From positions 186,001-250,000 of the forward strand of contig NZ_JAQTWL010000001.1 of the NCBI RefSeq assembly GCF_028689295.1: a stretch of 64,000 nt of DNA. The letters run 5' to 3'. The notes below the pieces were generated by a model. That model worked only from the letters and a program-made list of their open reading frames with translations, was not told where the DNA came from and made no database searches. Every line of letters begins with the position of its first letter. Positions within the stretch are counted from its first letter, which is position 1. Both the position numbers and the translations under genes were made by a program. Origin of the DNA: Rhodoferax sp. Lineage in GTDB: Bacteria > Pseudomonadota > Gammaproteobacteria > Burkholderiales > Burkholderiaceae_C. Shown here piece after piece: positions 15,139-25,123 of the stretch.

Positions 15139-18048
15139 ATGTCTGTCATACCGATTCACAACCCTCTCAGCCCGCCGTTGTCTGGCGCCACGCTTGAGAT
15201 GCGCAACACCACATGCTACATGTGTGCTTGCAGGTGCGGTATCCGGGTGCATTTGCGCAACGGTGAGGTGCGCTACATCGAGGGTAATCCCGACCACCCC
15301 TTGAATCAGGGCGTGATCTGCGCCAAAGGTTCCTCCGGCATTATGAAGCAGTATTCGCCAGCGCGGCTGACCAAGCCCCTGCTGCGCAAGCCGGGCAGCG
15401 ACCGCGGCGATGGCCAGTTTGAAGAAATCGAGTGGGATGTGGCGTTTTCAATGCTGCAGGAGCGGTTGCAAAAAATTCGCGCTACCGACCCCAAGCAGTT
15501 CGCCCTGTTCACCGGACGCGATCAGATGCAGGCGCTCACCGGCCTGTTTGCGCGCCAGTTCGGCACCCCCAACTATGCCGCTCATGGCGGCTTTTGCTCG
15601 GTCAACATGGCCGCCGGCATGATCTACACCATTGGCGGCTCATTCTGGGAATTTGGCGGCCCCGACCTGGAGCGTGCCAAGCTGTTTGTCATGATGGGCA
15701 CCGCCGAAGACCACCACTCCAACCCGATGAAAATCGCGATCTCGAAATTCAAGCGCGATGGCGGGCGTTTCATTTCGATCAACCCGGTGCGCACCGGCTA
15801 CTCGGCCGTTGCCGACGAGTGGGTGCCGATCAAGCCCGGCACCGATGGCGCGCTGCTGCTGGCGCTGATCCACGAACTTATCGAACTGGGACTCTATGAC
15901 CGGGAGTTCCTGGTGCGCTGCACCAACTCCGGGCAGTTGATCAACATGGACAGCGCCAACGACGAGTTCGGCATGTTCGTGCGCACCGAAGTGCCCGAAG
16001 AAGAAGGCTGTTTTGATCCGCAAAACAAGCTCTGGTGGGACCGCGTGAGCAACCGCCCCGTCGTGACGCACGCCGAGGGCTGCGACCCGTTTCTGTTCGG
16101 CGAATTCAAGCTGTCGGACGGTACGGTGGTCAAGCCCGCGTTCCAACTCCTCAAGGAGCGGGTTGCGGCTTACACCCCCGAGTGGGCGGCTGGCATCACG
16201 GGTATTTCGGCCGAGGTGATTCGTCGTCTTGCCCACGAGATGGGCGTGACCGCCCGCGACCAGAAAATTGAACTGCCGATTTCCTGGACCGACTCCTGGG
16301 GCAAGGAACACGACACGGTGACCGGCAATCCGGTTGCTTTTCACGCCATGCGCGGGCTGGCCGCGCACTCCAACGGTTTTCATACCGTGCGTTCGCTGGC
16401 GATCCTGATGTCGCTGCTCGGCACCATCGACCGTCCGGGCGGATTCCGCCACAAGGCGCCTTTCCCGCGCCCCATTCCGCCTTGCGCCAAGACGCCGAAC
16501 ACGCCGCTTGCCGTCAAGCCCAATACGCCGCTCGACGGCCTGGGGCTTGGCTGGCCTTCCGAACCAGACGACCTGTTCGTGGACGACGCCGGCAAGCCGG
16601 TGCGCATCGACAAGGCTTTCTCCTGGGAATACCCGCTGTCGGTGCACGGCATGATGCACAACGTCATCACCAATGCATGGCGTGGCGATCCCTACCCGAT
16701 CGACACGCTGATGCTGTTCATGGCGAACATGGCCTGGAACTCGACCATGAACACCTCGGAAGTGCGCAAGATGCTCAACGACAAGCGCGAGGACGGCGAA
16801 TACAAGATTCCGTTCCTCGTCGTCTGTGATGCCTTCCAGTCGGAGACCACCGCGTTCGCAGATCTGGTGCTGCCCGACACCACCTACCTTGAACGCCACG
16901 ACGTGATGTCGATGCTGGACCGGCCCATTTCGGAGTTCGACGGTCCGGTCGATTCTGTGCGCATCCCGGTGCTGCCGCCCACGGGCCAGTGCAAGCCGTT
17001 CCAGGAAGTGCTGATCGAACTGGCCAGCCGCTTGAAATTCCCGGCTTTCGTGCGACCTGACGGCACCCGGAAGTTTCGCGATTACCCCGATTTCATCGTC
17101 AACTATGAAACCGAACCCGGCTCTGGCATCGGCTTTCTTTCCGGCTGGCGCGGCAAGGGTGGCGAGAAGTTCATGCGCGGCGAGCCGAATTCACGCCAAT
17201 TGGAAATGTACGCGCAGAACAATTGCGTCTATCACCACAAACTGCCACTGTCTTACCAGTACATGCGCAACTGGAACAAGGGCTATCTGGAGTGGTCGCA
17301 ACGCACCCGGATTACGCGTTACGCCGAGCCCATCCTGATTCACATCTATTCGGAAGTGCTGCAAAAATTCCGTCTCTCAGCGCAGGACAAGGGCATGTCA
17401 CGCAAGCCGCCGGAGCATCTCAAGAAGAACATTGCGGAATACTTCGACCCACTGCCTTTCTACTACGAACCACTTGAAGCGCAAAAAACCGACCGCACCA
17501 AATATCCGCTCAGTGCGATCACGCAGCGCCCCATGGCGATGTACCACTCGTGGGATTCGCAAAACGCCTGGCTGCGCCAGATTCACGCGCACAACCACCT
17601 TTACGTCAACCCGAAAACAGCGCGCGCGCAGGGGATTGATGATGGCGGCTGGATGTGGGTCGAGTCCCAGTGGGGCAAGGTGCGCTGCCTCGCCAAATAC
17701 TCCGAAGCGGTTGAGCCTGGCACGGTCTGGACCTGGAACGCCGTCGGCAAGGCTGCCGGCGCATGGCATCTTGAGCCCGATGCCAACGAGTCGCAGCGCG
17801 GCTTTTTGCTCAACCACCTGATTTCAGACGAGTTGCCGGGCACGGCATCCGGCGCTCCGATATCCAATTCCGACCCGATCACCGGGCAGGCCGCGTGGTT
17901 TGACGTTCAGGTGCGAATCTACAAGGCCGGACCCGAAGAGCCGGCAAGCACCTGGCCGCAATTCAAGGCGGTACCTGCGGCACCCGGCACAGGGGGCGTC
18001 AATCCGGGCTGGCTGGCCTATTTCGCCGGCAAGGGGGCGCGCAAATGA
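15139..18048 (+). CDS. soeA: SoeA, molybdopterin subunit of cytoplasmic sulfite dehydrogenase
   Basis: 969-aa molybdopterin bis-MGD oxidoreductase of the PsrA/PhsA group; with SoeB and SoeC it oxidises sulfite to sulfate in the cytoplasm and passes electrons to quinone. The N-terminal [4Fe-4S] motif is C26-x2-C29-x3-C33 ... C61 (GVICAKG). No Tat signal precedes it, which fits the cytoplasmic SoeA rather than periplasmic polysulfide or thiosulfate reductases. Later motifs include GTAEDHHSNP and ADLVLPDTTYLE near residue 580. The stop overlaps soeB (ATGA). PsrA-type alternatives are less likely given neighbours and lack of export signal. Confidence 0.92.
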   Translation: MSVIPIHNPLSPPLSGATLEMRNTTCYMCACRCGIRVHLRNGEVRYIEGNPDHPLNQGVICAKGSSGIMKQYSPARLTKPLLRKPGSDRGDGQFEEIEWDVAFSMLQERLQKIRATDPKQFALFTGRDQMQALTGLFARQFGTPNYAAHGGFCSVNMAAGMIYTIGGSFWEFGGPDLERAKLFVMMGTAEDHHSNPMKIAISKFKRDGGRFISINPVRTGYSAVADEWVPIKPGTDGALLLALIHELIELGLYDREFLVRCTNSGQLINMDSANDEFGMFVRTEVPEEEGCFDPQNKLWWDRVSNRPVVTHAEGCDPFLFGEFKLSDGTVVKPAFQLLKERVAAYTPEWAAGITGISAEVIRRLAHEMGVTARDQKIELPISWTDSWGKEHDTVTGNPVAFHAMRGLAAHSNGFHTVRSLAILMSLLGTIDRPGGFRHKAPFPRPIPPCAKTPNTPLAVKPNTPLDGLGLGWPSEPDDLFVDDAGKPVRIDKAFSWEYPLSVHGMMHNVITNAWRGDPYPIDTLMLFMANMAWNSTMNTSEVRKMLNDKREDGEYKIPFLVVCDAFQSETTAFADLVLPDTTYLERHDVMSMLDRPISEFDGPVDSVRIPVLPPTGQCKPFQEVLIELASRLKFPAFVRPDGTRKFRDYPDFIVNYETEPGSGIGFLSGWRGKGGEKFMRGEPNSRQLEMYAQNNCVYHHKLPLSYQYMRNWNKGYLEWSQRTRITRYAEPILIHIYSEVLQKFRLSAQDKGMSRKPPEHLKKNIAEYFDPLPFYYEPLEAQKTDRTKYPLSAITQRPMAMYHSWDSQNAWLRQIHAHNHLYVNPKTARAQGIDDGGWMWVESQWGKVRCLAKYSEAVEPGTVWTWNAVGKAAGAWHLEPDANESQRGFLLNHLISDELPGTASGAPISNSDPITGQAAWFDVQVRIYKAGPEEPASTWPQFKAVPAAPGTGGVNPGWLAYFAGKGARK

Positions 18049-18776
18049 CGCAGCTCGCGCTGGTGATCGATCTGAATGTATGCGTGGGTTGCCACGCCTG
18101 CGTGACCAGTTGCAAGCAGTGGAACACCTCGGGCACGGCCGGCCCGCTGGCTGACTTCAATCCCTATGGCGCCGAGCCCACGGGTACCTTTTTCAACCGG
18201 GTGCAGACCTTCGAGGTCGGCGAGTTCCCGAACACGCAAACGGTGCACTTCCCCAAATCCTGCCTGCATTGTGAAGATCCGCCGTGCGTGCCGGTGTGCC
18301 CCACGGGGGCCAGTTACAAGCGCGCCGAAGACGGTATCGTCCTCGTTGATTCCGACAAATGCATTGGCTGCAAGTACTGCTCGTGGGCGTGTCCCTACGG
18401 CGCACGCGAGCTCGATGAAGGGCGCAAGGTGATGACCAAGTGCACACTCTGCGTAGACCGGATTTACGACACGGCGCTGTCCGAGCGTGAGCGCAAACCC
18501 GCGTGCGTCCTGGCTTGCCCGACCAGCGCCCGCCTGTTTGGCGACATCCACGACGCCGAGTCGGCAGTTTCGCTGGCGATCCGTGAGAAGGCGGGGTACA
18601 CGCTCATGCCCGAATGGGGCACCCATCCGTCGAACCACTACTTGCCAAGGCGCAAGACCGAGATCAACCTCCATAAGGACGAACTCATTCGTGCCGATAA
18701 CCCGTTGAAGATAGACGGCCTCCTGCCCAAGCCGGACATGTCTGAACCTTCACTCGACGATGTGTTGTCCTGGTAG
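18045..18776 (+). CDS. soeB: SoeB, four-cluster ferredoxin subunit
   Basis: 243 aa with no signal peptide. Four cysteine groups: CVGCHACVTSC, CLHCEDPPCVPVCP, CIGCKYCSWACP and CTLC...ACVLACP, the standard set for the electron-transfer subunit of DMSO-reductase-type enzymes. It would carry electrons from SoeA to the membrane anchor SoeC. Starts inside the soeA stop, and soeC follows after 9 bases. Confidence 0.93.
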   Translation: MTQLALVIDLNVCVGCHACVTSCKQWNTSGTAGPLADFNPYGAEPTGTFFNRVQTFEVGEFPNTQTVHFPKSCLHCEDPPCVPVCPTGASYKRAEDGIVLVDSDKCIGCKYCSWACPYGARELDEGRKVMTKCTLCVDRIYDTALSERERKPACVLACPTSARLFGDIHDAESAVSLAIREKAGYTLMPEWGTHPSNHYLPRRKTEINLHKDELIRADNPLKIDGLLPKPDMSEPSLDDVLSW

Positions 18777-18785
18777 GCAAACAAC

Positions 18786-19766
18786 ATGAAACCAGCCTTC
18801 TCCGTTATCTTCCTGACCACCCTGATCGGTGCCGCGCAGGGCCTTTTTCTGGCGTTGTTCACAGCGCAGTCGTACGCCTTGTTCAGTCTCCTGCCAGTGC
18901 AGGACAGCCAGTCGTTTTATGCCGTCGGCGTGTTGCTGGTGCTCATCATCAGCGCCTTGGGGTTGGCCAGTTCTTTCTTGCACCTCGGGCGTCCCGAGCG
19001 TGCCTGGCGATCAGCCGCCATGTGGCGCACCTCGTGGCTGTCGCGCGAGGTCATCGTGCTGCCGGTATTCATGGGCGTAATGCTGCTCTACGGTCTGGCG
19101 CATTACACCGGTTGGAAACCGATTTTGGTGACATTGCCGGATGGCGTTGCGATCGACGTCAGCGTGATTCTGGGTGTCATCGGGACCGTGCTCGCCTTTG
19201 CACTTTTTATCGCCACCGGCATGGTCTATGCCTGCATGCGTTTCATGCAGGAATGGCACAGCCCGTTGACGGTGATCAACTATATTCTGCTGGGTGGTGC
19301 TTCGGGCTTCACACTCGCAGCCGCCTTTGCCACCAGCCAGGCACCTGAACTCACAGGTTTTTTCGCCGGTTGGGCCCTGATCATCACGCTGCTTGCGTTC
19401 GCAAGCCGTGGCGCCTCGCTGATTCGCAACAGTCGCCTGCGTCCAAAATCAACGCTGCAGACCGCCATTGGCATCAAGCATCCGCGAATTGTCCAGAAAT
19501 CGGCGGGATTTCTGGGCGGCGCATTCAACACCCGGGAGTTCTTCCACGGCAGCTCGCAGTCCACCTTGCGCTCAGTGAAATGGACCTTCCTCGGAACTGT
19601 ATTTTTGGCGCCGGTGCTGCTTCTGATGGCCGGTCTCTGGTTGGATTTTCCCGGCGCGCTGATACTGGCTTTCACCGTCCAGTATCTGGGCTTGCTTGCT
19701 GAACGGTGGTTCTTTTTTGCCCAGGTGAACCATCCGCAGAACCTCTATTACCAGGCGATCAGTTGA
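18786..19766 (+). CDS. soeC: SoeC, DmsC-type membrane anchor
   Basis: 326-aa integral membrane protein with about eight hydrophobic segments; DmsC-like motifs such as LHLGRPERAWRSAAMWRTSW shortly after the second segment. It anchors SoeAB to the inner face of the membrane and reduces quinone. Last gene of soeABC. The 99 bases after it, up to sat, hold a T-run at 19785-19791 but no convincing hairpin. Confidence 0.92.
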   Translation: MKPAFSVIFLTTLIGAAQGLFLALFTAQSYALFSLLPVQDSQSFYAVGVLLVLIISALGLASSFLHLGRPERAWRSAAMWRTSWLSREVIVLPVFMGVMLLYGLAHYTGWKPILVTLPDGVAIDVSVILGVIGTVLAFALFIATGMVYACMRFMQEWHSPLTVINYILLGGASGFTLAAAFATSQAPELTGFFAGWALIITLLAFASRGASLIRNSRLRPKSTLQTAIGIKHPRIVQKSAGFLGGAFNTREFFHGSSQSTLRSVKWTFLGTVFLAPVLLLMAGLWLDFPGALILAFTVQYLGLLAERWFFFAQVNHPQNLYYQAIS

Positions 19767-19865
19767 ATCTGCTCATGAATTCTTTTTTTAATCAACGCTG
19801 TATCTGCGACGCGATTGCCATCAATCACACGTCTGGATATATCAAAACCAAGAGGAGCTGATACT

Positions 19866-21041
19866 ATGTCTCTCGTTGAACCCCATGGCGGGCACGGCCT
19901 GCTGGAATTATTGCTAGAAGGCGATGCACTTGCTGCCGAGCTGGCACGCGCTGCCAGCTTGCCCAAGGTCCGCGTCAGTTCGCGCGAAAAGGGCGACATC
20001 ATCATGTTGGGCATCGGTGGCTTTACGCCGTTGGATGGATTCATGTCGCATGCCGACTGGATTGGCGTCTGTGACGGCATGAAACTGGCCAATGGCCTTT
20101 TCTGGCCTATTCCCATCACCCTGTCGACCGACCCGGCTACGGCCGGGACCATCAAGATCGGTGGCGATATCGCGCTGACCGACCCGGACAACGGTGAAAT
20201 TCTCGCGACCATGCGCGTGACGGAAAAATACGCAATCGACAAGGCGCACGAATGTGCGACCGTGTTCAAGACCACCGATGCCAAGCATCCTGGCGTCAAG
20301 CTGGTCATGGAGCAGGGCGACATTAACCTGGCAGGCCCGATCAAAGTATTGTCCCAAGGTGATTTTCCGCAAAAATACGGTGACCTTTTCATGTCGCCCA
20401 GGCAGACGCGGGAACAGTTCGAGGCCCTGGGGTGGAGCAAGGTGGCGGCCTTTCAGACCCGTAATCCAATGCATCGGTCGCACGAGTATCTGGCCAAAAT
20501 TGCGATCGAAACCTGTGATGGCGTCCTGATTCACTCGCTGCTTGGCAATCTCAAACCGGGCGACATTCCCGCCGAAGTGCGGGCCAAGGCGATTGGCACG
20601 CTCACCGAGAATTACTTTGTCAAGAAAACCGTCATCCAGGCCGGCTACCCTCTGGACATGCGTTATGCCGGTCCGCGCGAGGCGTTGCTGCATGCGCTTT
20701 TCCGGCAAAACTACGGCTGCTCGCACCAGATTGTCGGACGCGATCACGCCGGCGTCGGCAGTTATTACGGCCCGTTCGACGCACATCACATCTTTGACAC
20801 CATTCCTGAAGACGCGCTGCAGACACAGCCTCTCAAAATCGATATCGCATTTTGGTGCTACAAATGCGGCGGCATGGCTTCCGGGCGAACCTGCCCACAC
20901 ACCGATGCCGACCGCCTGCAGGTCTCGGGCACCCAGTTGCGCAAATCGCTGTCCGAAGGTTCGGATGTGCCGCCCGAATTCAGCCGCCCCGAAGTGCTCG
21001 CCATCCTGCGCGAGTACTACGCCACTCTGGCTGAGAAATGA
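19866..21041 (+). CDS. sat: ATP sulfurylase (dissimilatory)
   Basis: 391 aa, homo-oligomeric sulfate adenylyltransferase; in sulfur oxidisers it turns APS and pyrophosphate into ATP and sulfate. The active-site motifs are plain: [15 protein letters not shown] (about residues 196-210) and [15 protein letters not shown] (about 292-306). ATG 19866 is preceded by AGAGGAG; the in-frame ATG at 19815 lacks a ribosome site and adds residues unlike the family. It is followed 36 bases later by aprBA, making a sat-aprB-aprA unit. Confidence 0.95.
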   Translation: MSLVEPHGGHGLLELLLEGDALAAELARAASLPKVRVSSREKGDIIMLGIGGFTPLDGFMSHADWIGVCDGMKLANGLFWPIPITLSTDPATAGTIKIGGDIALTDPDNGEILATMRVTEKYAIDKAHECATVFKTTDAKHPGVKLVMEQGDINLAGPIKVLSQGDFPQKYGDLFMSPRQTREQFEALGWSKVAAFQTRNPMHRSHEYLAKIAIETCDGVLIHSLLGNLKPGDIPAEVRAKAIGTLTENYFVKKTVIQAGYPLDMRYAGPREALLHALFRQNYGCSHQIVGRDHAGVGSYYGPFDAHHIFDTIPEDALQTQPLKIDIAFWCYKCGGMASGRTCPHTDADRLQVSGTQLRKSLSEGSDVPPEFSRPEVLAILREYYATLAEK

Positions 21042-21077
21042 TTCCCGTTAACCCCAACCCCAAGAAGGAGAAGTGAA

Positions 21078-21554
21078 ATGCCAACCTATGTGAGAACCGA
21101 AAAATGTGATGGATGCAAAGGTCAGGACAAGACTGCTTGCATGTACATCTGCCCCCACGATCTGATGGCGCTGGACAAGGATGGCTCGCAAACCGGCCAT
21201 GCCATGAAGGCGTGGAACCAGGAGCCTGACCAGTGCTGGGAATGTTATTCCTGTGTCAAGATCTGCCCGCAAAACGCGATCGAAGTACGACACTACGCCG
21301 ACATCGTGCCTTTGGGCGGCTCGGTGCAGCCGATGCGCGGCTCCGACTCCATCATGTGGACCATAAAGTTCCGCAACGGAACGCTCAAACGCTTCAAGTT
21401 TCCGATTCGCACCACCGCCGAAGGCGCCATTGATCCCTACGGCAACAAGCCGATGCCCACCATGGCGGACCTCGCCACGCCAGCCATGTTTACCCAGAAC
21501 ATGATGGGCGGCTACCGTACCGGCCAGGCGGCAGAACTGATCCGTGTCAAATAA
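21078..21554 (+). CDS. aprB: adenylylsulfate reductase beta subunit
   Basis: 158-aa ferredoxin-type subunit of APS reductase with two [4Fe-4S] sets: CDGCKG...CMYICP and CWECYSCVKICP. The C-terminal tail (residues ~105-158) wraps around AprA in known structures, and the length matches. AGAAGGAG stands before ATG 21078. It forms the AprAB heterodimer, oxidising sulfite plus AMP to APS. Confidence 0.96.
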   Translation: MPTYVRTEKCDGCKGQDKTACMYICPHDLMALDKDGSQTGHAMKAWNQEPDQCWECYSCVKICPQNAIEVRHYADIVPLGGSVQPMRGSDSIMWTIKFRNGTLKRFKFPIRTTAEGAIDPYGNKPMPTMADLATPAMFTQNMMGGYRTGQAAELIRVK

Positions 21555-21580
21555 CCCAACCCATTCAAAAGGTGAATCGA

Positions 21581-23611
21581 ATGTCTCAAGCTAGTTTTGA
21601 AAATCCAAAAATCGTCCAGGAAGACCTGGATATCCTGTTCATCGGCGGTGGCATGGCGAGCTGCGGTGCTGCCTATGAAGTGATGCGCTGGGCAGATGCC
21701 GTCAAGGCCGAAACCGGCATCGAACTCAAAATCAAACTGGTCGACAAAGCTGCCCTGGACCGCTCCGGTGCCGTGGCGCAGGGTCTGTCCGCCATCAATA
21801 CCTACATCGGCCCCGACCTGGACCCGGCCGACTACGCGCGCATGGTCTCCAACGACCTGATGGGCATCACCCGCGACGACCTGACTTACGACATGGGCCG
21901 TATCGTCGATGACTCCGTGCATTTGTTCGAAGAGTGGGGCCTGCCGATCTGGAAAACCGATGCCGAGGGTGTCCGTCACGACGGTGCCGAGGCGCTGAAA
22001 GAAGGCATCCCGACGCTCAAGGACGGTGGCAAACCGGTACGCTCGGGCAAGTGGCAGATCATGATCAACGGCGAGTCCTACAAATGGATTGTGGCCGAAG
22101 CAGCCAAAAAGGCGCTCGGTCTGGCGCGGGTCGAAGAACGTATCTTCATTGTCAAACTGATCAATGACAAGAACGATCCTTCCCGCATTGCCGGCGCCGT
22201 GGGCTTCTCGGTGCGTGACAATTCAATCCATATCTACAAGGCCAAGTCAGTCCTGCTGGCTGCCGGCGGTTGTGTCAACCTGTTCCGTCCGCGCTCCGTG
22301 GGCGAAGGTCAGGGCCGCGCCTGGTATCCGGTCTGGAATGCGGGCAGCACTTACGCGATGGCGGCCGAGGCCGGCGCCGAGATGACCATGATGGAAAACC
22401 GCTTCGTGCCGGCGCGTTTCAAAGACGGCTATGGCCCGGTCGGTGCCTGGTTCCTGTTGTTCAAGGCCAAGGCCATCAATGCCTACGGTGAAGACTACAT
22501 GGTCAAGAACAAGGAAATGCTCAACGACTATCCGCCCTACGGTCAGGCCGCTGTTCCCGCTTCCTGCCTGCGCAATCACCTGATGCTCAAGGAAATGAAA
22601 GACGGCCACGGCCCGATCTACATGGACACCGTCACGGCGCTGGCCAAACTGCGCGAGGCGCTTTCGCCCAAGGAGGTCAAGCACCTCGAAGCCGAGGCCT
22701 GGGAAGACTTTCTTGACATGTGTGTCGGCCAGTGCGGCATCTGGGTCGGCGAGAACATCGAGCCCGAGAAGAAAATGTCCGAACTCATGCCCACCGAGCC
22801 CTACCTGCTCGGCTCGCATTCCGGCTGCTGCGGCATCTGGGTATCGGGTCCGGAAGATCTGGGCGCACCGACGACCGAAGAGTACGACGGTGTCCCGGCC
22901 CATCTGCCCAAGGGCTGGAACTGGGGCTATCGCTCCATGACCACGGTCAAGGGGCTGTTCAGTGCTGGCGATGGCGTGGGCGCATCGGGCCACAAATTCT
23001 CTTCAGGCTCGCATGCCGAAGGGCGTATCGCCGCCAAGGCCATGGTCAAATATGCGTTGGATAACAAGGCATGGACGGTTGAACTCGATACCTCGGTCGA
23101 ACAACTGGCCGCAGAGATTTACCAACCTGTGCGCACTTTCCTGGAATTCAAGGATTTCAGCACGGCCATTGATGTCAACCCGAACTACATCACACCCAGG
23201 ATGCTGCAGATCCGTTTGCAGAAAATCATGGACGAGTATGTGGCCGGTTGTAGCACCTACTACAACACCAATGACAAGATGCTGGCAGTCGCCGAAGAGA
23301 AACTGGCATTGCTCAAGGAAGATTCGCTGAAAATGCGCGCCAAAGACCTGCATGAGTTGCTGCGGGCCTGGGAAAATTATCACCGCATCATCACGGCTGA
23401 AGCGCACATGAAGCACATCCAGTTCCGCGAAGAAAGCCGCTACCCCGGTTTCTACTATCGTACCGACAAGAACTTTGTCGACGAGGAAAACTGGCACTGC
23501 TTCGTCAATTCAATCTACGACAAAAACACCAAGCAGTGGACTTGCTTCAAGCGCAAGCACGTTGACCTGGTGGACAAGTCCAAGCTGTTCAAGGTAGCCG
23601 CACCGCACTGA
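21581..23611 (+). CDS. aprA: adenylylsulfate reductase alpha subunit
   Basis: 676-aa FAD subunit of APS reductase. N-terminal FAD motif ILFIGGGMASCGAA, then the fumarate-reductase-like fold with conserved segments such as RSGAVAQGLSAINTYIG and SAGDGVGASGHKFSSGSHAEGR. ATG 21581 has AAAAGGTGA upstream; GTG 21572 in frame is less likely. Transcription would end at the terminator 34 bases downstream. Electron exchange probably runs through the Qmo/Hdr proteins encoded at 26336-31421. Confidence 0.96.
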   Translation: MSQASFENPKIVQEDLDILFIGGGMASCGAAYEVMRWADAVKAETGIELKIKLVDKAALDRSGAVAQGLSAINTYIGPDLDPADYARMVSNDLMGITRDDLTYDMGRIVDDSVHLFEEWGLPIWKTDAEGVRHDGAEALKEGIPTLKDGGKPVRSGKWQIMINGESYKWIVAEAAKKALGLARVEERIFIVKLINDKNDPSRIAGAVGFSVRDNSIHIYKAKSVLLAAGGCVNLFRPRSVGEGQGRAWYPVWNAGSTYAMAAEAGAEMTMMENRFVPARFKDGYGPVGAWFLLFKAKAINAYGEDYMVKNKEMLNDYPPYGQAAVPASCLRNHLMLKEMKDGHGPIYMDTVTALAKLREALSPKEVKHLEAEAWEDFLDMCVGQCGIWVGENIEPEKKMSELMPTEPYLLGSHSGCCGIWVSGPEDLGAPTTEEYDGVPAHLPKGWNWGYRSMTTVKGLFSAGDGVGASGHKFSSGSHAEGRIAAKAMVKYALDNKAWTVELDTSVEQLAAEIYQPVRTFLEFKDFSTAIDVNPNYITPRMLQIRLQKIMDEYVAGCSTYYNTNDKMLAVAEEKLALLKEDSLKMRAKDLHELLRAWENYHRIITAEAHMKHIQFREESRYPGFYYRTDKNFVDEENWHCFVNSIYDKNTKQWTCFKRKHVDLVDKSKLFKVAAPH

Positions 23612-23645
23612 TGCGCCGCTCACTCTGAGCCGTGTAAGATAGCGA

Positions 23646-23680
23646 AGGCCGGGCACCGCAAGGTGTTCGGCCTATTTTTT
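23646..23680 (+). terminator. intrinsic terminator after aprA
   Basis: Stem of 12 pairs, AGGCCGGGCACC with GGTGTTCGGCCT (two G-U pairs), GCAA tetraloop, then a run of six T. Lies 34 bases after the aprA stop and before the next start. Confidence 0.9.
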
Positions 23681-23700
23681 AGGTTCACAAGGTTGCAACG

Positions 23701-24603
23701 ATGCAAGACAACAATACACAAGATCTGCCCTTTCTCACCAGTCCGGTGTTGCCCAAGACCTTTGATGCCAGCAAGGTGATCCAATTTCAATGCCGCAAAG
23801 GCATTGCTTGCTGGAACGCCTGCTGCAGCAACATCGACATTTCTCTGACACCTTATGACATCCTGCGACTCAAGCGCCGTTTTGGGACCAGTTCCGGCGA
23901 GTTCCTGAAAAAATATACCGTCCCCTTCGAATTCGAACAAAACAGCATCGCTGGCGTCAAGCTGCGCCCGGTTGCGAATGGCACAGCCTGCCAGTTCATG
24001 ACGCCCGAGGGCTGCAGCGTCTATGAAGACCGCCCGACCGCATGTCGCTACTACCCGGTTGCGCTGTTGTCGCTGCGGCGCCAGGATGAAAGTACCGACC
24101 ATACCTCCTACGCCCTTGTCGAAGAGCCGCATTGCCTGGGTCACAAGGAGCCGCGCCCGATCAGCGTCGGCGACTACCGCAAGGAGCAGGGCCTGGAAGA
24201 ATATGACGATCAGGCACGCGGCTGGCGCCAACTGATCCTGAAGAAAAAATCATCCGGACCGAGCATTGGTAAACCCTCCAAGCGCAGCCTGGAGCTCTTT
24301 TTCATGGTCTGCTATGACATCGATCGTTTCAGCCAGTTCGTGGCCAGCGAAGGGTTTAGCGATATCTACGATTTGCCGGCGCAAGAGCTGAAAAACATTC
24401 TTTGCGACGATCTTGAACTGATGCAGTTCGGTTTTCGCTTTCTCAGGCAAGTCCTGTTCGGCGAGGAGTCCATCCCGCTGCGCAAGGAAGCGGCGCAGGA
24501 GCGCCATCTGCGACAACAGGAGAGACGGCAACGCCTGGAGACCGAAGCCGCGGCGAAGCGCGCGCTGGAGCAGGATGAAATGTACAGCGATCCGGAGGAG
24601 TGA
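23701..24603 (+). CDS. YkgJ-family cysteine-cluster protein
   Basis: 300 aa. N-terminal half carries the YkgJ (putative zinc- or iron-chelating) cysteine pattern: FQCRKGIACWNACCSN, CQFMTPEGCSVYEDRPTACRYYP and a later CLGH. The last 60 residues are a charged helix rich in Glu, Arg and Gln (about 265-300). Such proteins often sit near Fe-S enzymes or methyltransferases, but their chemistry is unknown. It follows the aprA terminator, so it may have its own promoter within 23681-23700 or use read-through. Convergent with the rhodanese gene (8 bases apart). Confidence 0.8.
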   Translation: MQDNNTQDLPFLTSPVLPKTFDASKVIQFQCRKGIACWNACCSNIDISLTPYDILRLKRRFGTSSGEFLKKYTVPFEFEQNSIAGVKLRPVANGTACQFMTPEGCSVYEDRPTACRYYPVALLSLRRQDESTDHTSYALVEEPHCLGHKEPRPISVGDYRKEQGLEEYDDQARGWRQLILKKKSSGPSIGKPSKRSLELFFMVCYDIDRFSQFVASEGFSDIYDLPAQELKNILCDDLELMQFGFRFLRQVLFGEESIPLRKEAAQERHLRQQERRQRLETEAAAKRALEQDEMYSDPEE

Positions 24604-24611
24604 ACCCGGAT

Positions 24612-25001
24612 TCAGAGCTGCCGCCAGGGCAAACCATGAAAGCGCCAGCCGCCCTTCGTACCCCGATGGTGTTCCGGGTCCAGCGGACCTTCAAAACCTT
24701 CGAGCACGTTGCTCACATCTGTGAAGCCGAATTTTTCAAGTGCCAACCCGGCATCGACTGACCGATTGCCACTGCGGCAAATCAGAATGACGGGCCGTTC
24801 CTTGCGCCCGGCGATGGACAGGGCAGCATCGCAAAAATGCGGATTGATCTCGAAATCAGGTTCAGTATTCCACTCGATGTTGACGGCATCGGTGGGATGG
24901 CCGACGTAATAGAACTCGGCCTCGGTGCGGCAATCGATAAACAGCGTATCGGGATTGGCACTGAGAATTTCAAGTGCCTGTTTGGGATGAAAATGTTCCA
25001 T
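24612..25001 (-). CDS. rhodanese-like single-domain protein
   Basis: 129 aa, cytoplasmic. LFIDCRTEAEFYYVGHPTDAVNIEW and active loop CRSGNRS (cysteine near 84) define a thiosulfate sulfurtransferase-type domain. ATG 25001 has AAGGAG 7 bases upstream; the longer frame from 25076 lacks such support. It lies downstream of the qmo-hdr group on the same strand but 122 bases away, so it may be independently expressed. Confidence 0.85.
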   Translation of the reverse strand: MEHFHPKQALEILSANPDTLFIDCRTEAEFYYVGHPTDAVNIEWNTEPDFEINPHFCDAALSIAGRKERPVILICRSGNRSVDAGLALEKFGFTDVSNVLEGFEGPLDPEHHRGTKGGWRFHGLPWRQL

Positions 25002-25123
25002 GCTTGTCTCCTTGGGCGCATTGTGCCGCAATAAAACAAGGTCACAAAAGACATCCTTGTCATATCTATATTCCACCCGGCTACAGCGTGCCGACGCTTG
25101 CCAGGCATGAAGGGAGGTAAATC

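Noticed and set aside
15139..18048. Polysulfide or thiosulfate reductase PsrA/PhsA instead of SoeA
   Set aside because: No Tat signal, and the gene stands with a cytoplasmic SoeB and a DmsC-type anchor in a sulfur-oxidation cluster.
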